A model generated the notes under the pieces. The model was not told the DNA's origin and did no database searches. It worked only from the letters and a program-made list of their open reading frames with translations. The position numbers and the translations under genes were made by a program. Below, one piece after another: positions 24,963-26,897 of a DNA stretch of 26,897 nt (positions are counted from its first letter, which is position 1; each line of letters starts with the position of its first letter). The stretch comes from Gordonia sp. UBA5067 (lineage in GTDB: Bacteria; Actinomycetota; Actinomycetes; Mycobacteriales; Mycobacteriaceae): the NCBI RefSeq assembly GCF_002414845.1, contig NZ_DIAX01000066.1:64038-90934 (forward strand). The letters run 5' to 3'.

Positions 24963-25376
24963 ATGCGACTGGTCATCCCCGTCCCCCGCCCGATCCGCTG
25001 GGCGGGCATCTCGATCGCGACCCAGGGGTGCGTGGGCATCGTCGCGGCGGCGATCCTGGTGATCCGCGAGGCGGGTGGGCACCACGACGATTTCGCCAGT
25101 GGATACGGATTGGCACTGTGGTGCTCGCTGATCGGCCTCGGCGTCCTCGCCGGCGGTATCGCGCTGCTGCGCGGCAAGCGGTGGGGTCGCGGAATTGGAG
25201 TCGTCGCGGAGTTGCTGCTCTTGCCGGTTGCGTATTCCCTGCTCACCGACAGTCATCAGCCCTTCCTCGGTGTGCCCCTGGGCTTCTGGGCGCTCGCCAC
25301 GCTGGCCGCGTTGTTCTCCGCGAGCGCACTCGCGTGGGCGTCGGGTCCCAGTACCCCGACCGACCCCGAACCGTAA
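24963..25376 (+). CDS. Four-helix membrane protein (Rv3217c-like)
   Basis: The 137-residue protein has four hydrophobic segments at about residues 13-35, 50-68, 76-95 and 102-126. A basic N-terminus and the loop LLRGKRWGRGIGV between helices two and three suggest the inside-facing side. A conserved-looking stretch is FLGVPLGFWALATLAALF. The position, between the lipid kinase and the ParA-like ATPase, matches Rv3217c of M. tuberculosis, whose function is unknown. The ATG at 24963 was chosen because of the -10 box 6 nt upstream. The frame extends 75 nt further up but into the divergent promoter. The stop codon TAA forms part of a TAAGGT sequence just before the next gene. Confidence 0.82.
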   Translation: MRLVIPVPRPIRWAGISIATQGCVGIVAAAILVIREAGGHHDDFASGYGLALWCSLIGLGVLAGGIALLRGKRWGRGIGVVAELLLLPVAYSLLTDSHQPFLGVPLGFWALATLAALFSASALAWASGPSTPTDPEP

Positions 25377-25386
25377 GGTGGGCCCC

Positions 25387-26181
25387 ATGACAACCACTGT
25401 CGCGATCGCCAACCAAAAGGGCGGCGTCGCCAAGACCACCACCGCTGTCTCGCTGGGAGCGGCTCTCGCCGACCTCGACGCGTCGGTACTCGTCGTCGAC
25501 CTCGATCCGCAGGGCTGCCTCACCTTCTCTCTCGGCCACGACCCCGATCAGCTGGAGATGTCGGTCCACGACGTGTTGCTCGGCGAGGAGGAGATCGCCG
25601 ACGTGCTGGTGACCACCGACGACGGGGTGACGCTGTTGCCGGCCACGATCGACCTGGCCGGGGCGGAGGCACTCCTGCTGATGCGGCCGGGCCGCGAGTA
25701 CGCGTTGAAGCGGGCACTCGCCGAGGTCGCCCAAGACTACGACGTCATTCTCATCGACTGCCCGCCGTCACTGGGCGTGCTGACACTCAACGGACTCACC
25801 GCCGCCGACTCGGTCATCGTGCCGCTGCAATGCGAGACCCTCGCCCATCGGGGGGTCGGCCAGCTCTTGCGCACCGTCACCGAGGTGCAGCAGATCACCA
25901 ACCCGAATCTTGATCTGCTCGGCGTGATCGCCACGATCTACGACGCGCGTACCACGCATAGCCGCGATGTCCTCGCCGACGTCGCCGATCGCTATGACCT
26001 GGCGGTCATCAACCCGCCGATCCCGCGGACCGTGCGGTTCGCGGAGGCGTCGGCGTCGGGGGCGTCGGTGTTGCGCGGGCGAAAGAACAAGGGAGCCGTC
26101 GCTTACCGCGAATTGGCCCGGAATCTGTGGAACCACTGGAGCACGGGCGCCGAGCTCGAGACGTTCGCGCTCGACGCGTAG
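25387..26181 (+). CDS. ParA/Soj-family ATPase (Rv3213c-like)
   Basis: The 264-residue protein is a deviant Walker A ATPase of the kind that moves DNA or protein cargo over the nucleoid. Motifs are the Walker A KGGVAKTT (residues 11-18), the A' motif VLVVDLDPQG, and Walker B VILIDCPPSLG, followed by VPLQCETLAHRGVGQL. The usual KGGVGKTT has Ala in place of the second Gly, a variant I recall from Rv3213c too. No ParB gene and no parS-like cluster is present, so it is an orphan at this locus and not the chromosomal ParA beside oriC. The ATG at 25387 lies 7 nt after TAAGGT. That sequence could act as a -10 box or, through AAGGTG, as a ribosome binding site. It converges on the last gene with 4 bp between stops. 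Confidence 0.92.
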   Translation: MTTTVAIANQKGGVAKTTTAVSLGAALADLDASVLVVDLDPQGCLTFSLGHDPDQLEMSVHDVLLGEEEIADVLVTTDDGVTLLPATIDLAGAEALLLMRPGREYALKRALAEVAQDYDVILIDCPPSLGVLTLNGLTAADSVIVPLQCETLAHRGVGQLLRTVTEVQQITNPNLDLLGVIATIYDARTTHSRDVLADVADRYDLAVINPPIPRTVRFAEASASGASVLRGRKNKGAVAYRELARNLWNHWSTGAELETFALDA

Positions 26182-26185
26182 CCGA

Positions 26186-26897
26186 TCAGGGTCCGTACGC
26201 GACGATCAGATTGCCGCGTTGTTCGACGACCGCGTCGCCGATCACCGCGGGCACTATCGGCACACTCGGCGTCTGGCCGAGGTCCCGCACCACCGGCAGT
26301 GCGCCGACACGCCGCCCGGTTGCGGCATCGACGACCGTATAGCCGGCCGGGTCGGGAACCAGCATCCGTCCGCCGACGGCGACGCCGGGTCCGCTGGTTG
26401 CGGGCACGGTGAAGCGCGGGCGCAGCGCGGCGGCATCGAGTACTACCGTGTCGTGTCCGGTCCACACCGACACGAGTCCGTCAGAGTTCACCGACACCGC
26501 GCCGGCGGGTAGCGCGGGTCCCCCGGGCACGGGGTGGCGCCCGGTCTCCACCCCGTCGGAAGTGAAGGTGCGGATCGCCGGCGCGGTGGGCTCGGGGGAG
26601 TTCGCACCTCCGTCGTAGACGGCGATGCCCGACTCCGACATGCCGACGACGACGGGCGCGGCGAACGCGGTCCCACTGGTGATCACGGCAGAGCCGTAGA
26701 GCGGGATCTTCTCGTCCTTGTCGAGGAGGGCGCCGATGACGGTGAGCCGAAAGCCGGGATCGCCGGCACAGTGCTCGACGAGTGCTACCCGGTCGCCGGC
26801 GGTCATGCCGGACGTCAGCCGGCAGTCGTGGCCGTCGTGGCGGCCCATGTCCGGCTTGACCCGGGCATCGATACGGCCGTACTCGATTCCGCGCACC
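26186..26897 (-). CDS. Rv3212-like protein, C-terminal part (beta-propeller-like)
   Basis: The frame is open to the right edge, so the N-terminus is missing and only about 237 residues are visible. The sequence is rich in Val, Gly and Pro and has repeated strand-turn units such as GIAVYDGGANSP, GLVSVWTGHDTVVLDAAALRPRF, VAVGGRMLVPDPAGYTVVDAATGRRVGALPV and GDAVVEQRGNLIVAYGP. This pattern is typical of a PQQ-like or WD-like propeller. It matches in position and style the Ala/Val-rich Rv3212 of M. tuberculosis, an extracytoplasmic protein with an N-terminal membrane anchor, which would lie outside this window. No enzyme motif is seen. The function is unknown. Confidence 0.78.
   Translation of the reverse strand, partial: VRGIEYGRIDARVKPDMGRHDGHDCRLTSGMTAGDRVALVEHCAGDPGFRLTVIGALLDKDEKIPLYGSAVITSGTAFAAPVVVGMSESGIAVYDGGANSPEPTAPAIRTFTSDGVETGRHPVPGGPALPAGAVSVNSDGLVSVWTGHDTVVLDAAALRPRFTVPATSGPGVAVGGRMLVPDPAGYTVVDAATGRRVGALPVVRDLGQTPSVPIVPAVIGDAVVEQRGNLIVAYGP

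Overview
The window is GC-rich DNA from an actinomycete of the order Mycobacteriales. A Gordonia- or Williamsia-like organism seems most likely, but the genus cannot be fixed from sequence reading alone. The case rests on gene content and order. A SecA1 tail without a zinc finger, a WS/DGAT acyltransferase, DesA3-type desaturases with an Rv3230c-type reductase, rsgA-aroA, an SRAP protein, sigH-rshA, a TB7.3-type biotinyl protein, pdtaS, whiB1, a DagK-like kinase, a ParA-like ATPase and an Rv3212-like protein follow the order of the M. tuberculosis Rv3240c-to-Rv3212 region. Many starts use GTG, and neighbouring genes often overlap by 4 bp.

Layout. (1) 1-7532: export and lipid block: the end of secA, an Rv3235-family protein, a WS/DGAT-like acyltransferase with a degenerate catalytic motif, an Rv3231c-like protein, a minus-strand ferredoxin reductase, and two tandem plus-strand acyl-CoA desaturases. 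The reductase and the first desaturase are divergent across a cluster of three half-sites that looks like a repressor operator. (2) 7553-9891: aroA-rsgA on the minus strand with a 4-bp overlap. (3) 9935-18770: an accessory stretch not seen in the M. tuberculosis order: NUDIX hydrolase, NADP-type glutamate dehydrogenase, MDR oxidoreductase, DUF488 protein, small proteins, GlsB-like membrane protein, NAD(P)-binding protein, FAD-linked oxidase, four-helix membrane protein, Baeyer-Villiger-type monooxygenase, and a possible truncated hemerythrin-like gene. (4) 18770-26897: return to the conserved block: SRAP and DUF1345 genes, sigH-rshA, the 24-residue ribosomal protein bL37, the biotinyl protein with PdtaS, whiB1, a DagK-like kinase, a small membrane protein, a ParA-like ATPase and the end of an Rv3212-like gene.

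How the parts work together. The reductase supplies electrons to the desaturases, which make unsaturated acyl-CoA that the neighbouring acyltransferase-like protein might use. sigH and rshA form a thiol-oxidative stress switch. A SigH-type promoter (GGGAAT-N17-CGTT) lies upstream of sigH, followed by an in-frame upstream start with its own strong ribosome binding site. This is the geometry of the unstable long isoform known for Streptomyces SigR. whiB1 has a CRP-like palindrome upstream, and its intrinsic terminator lies inside the 3' end of the convergent pdtaS gene. Several genes have a TANNNT-like -10 box 6-9 nt before the start codon and no clear Shine-Dalgarno sequence, which suggests leaderless transcripts.

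I see no CRISPR array, tRNA, rRNA, insertion sequence or phage gene. No stretch over 300 bases lacks a gene. The longest gaps are 23713-23937 (whiB1 promoter region), 18556-18769 (a possible gene remnant plus a palindrome) and 10406-10549 (gdhA leader).
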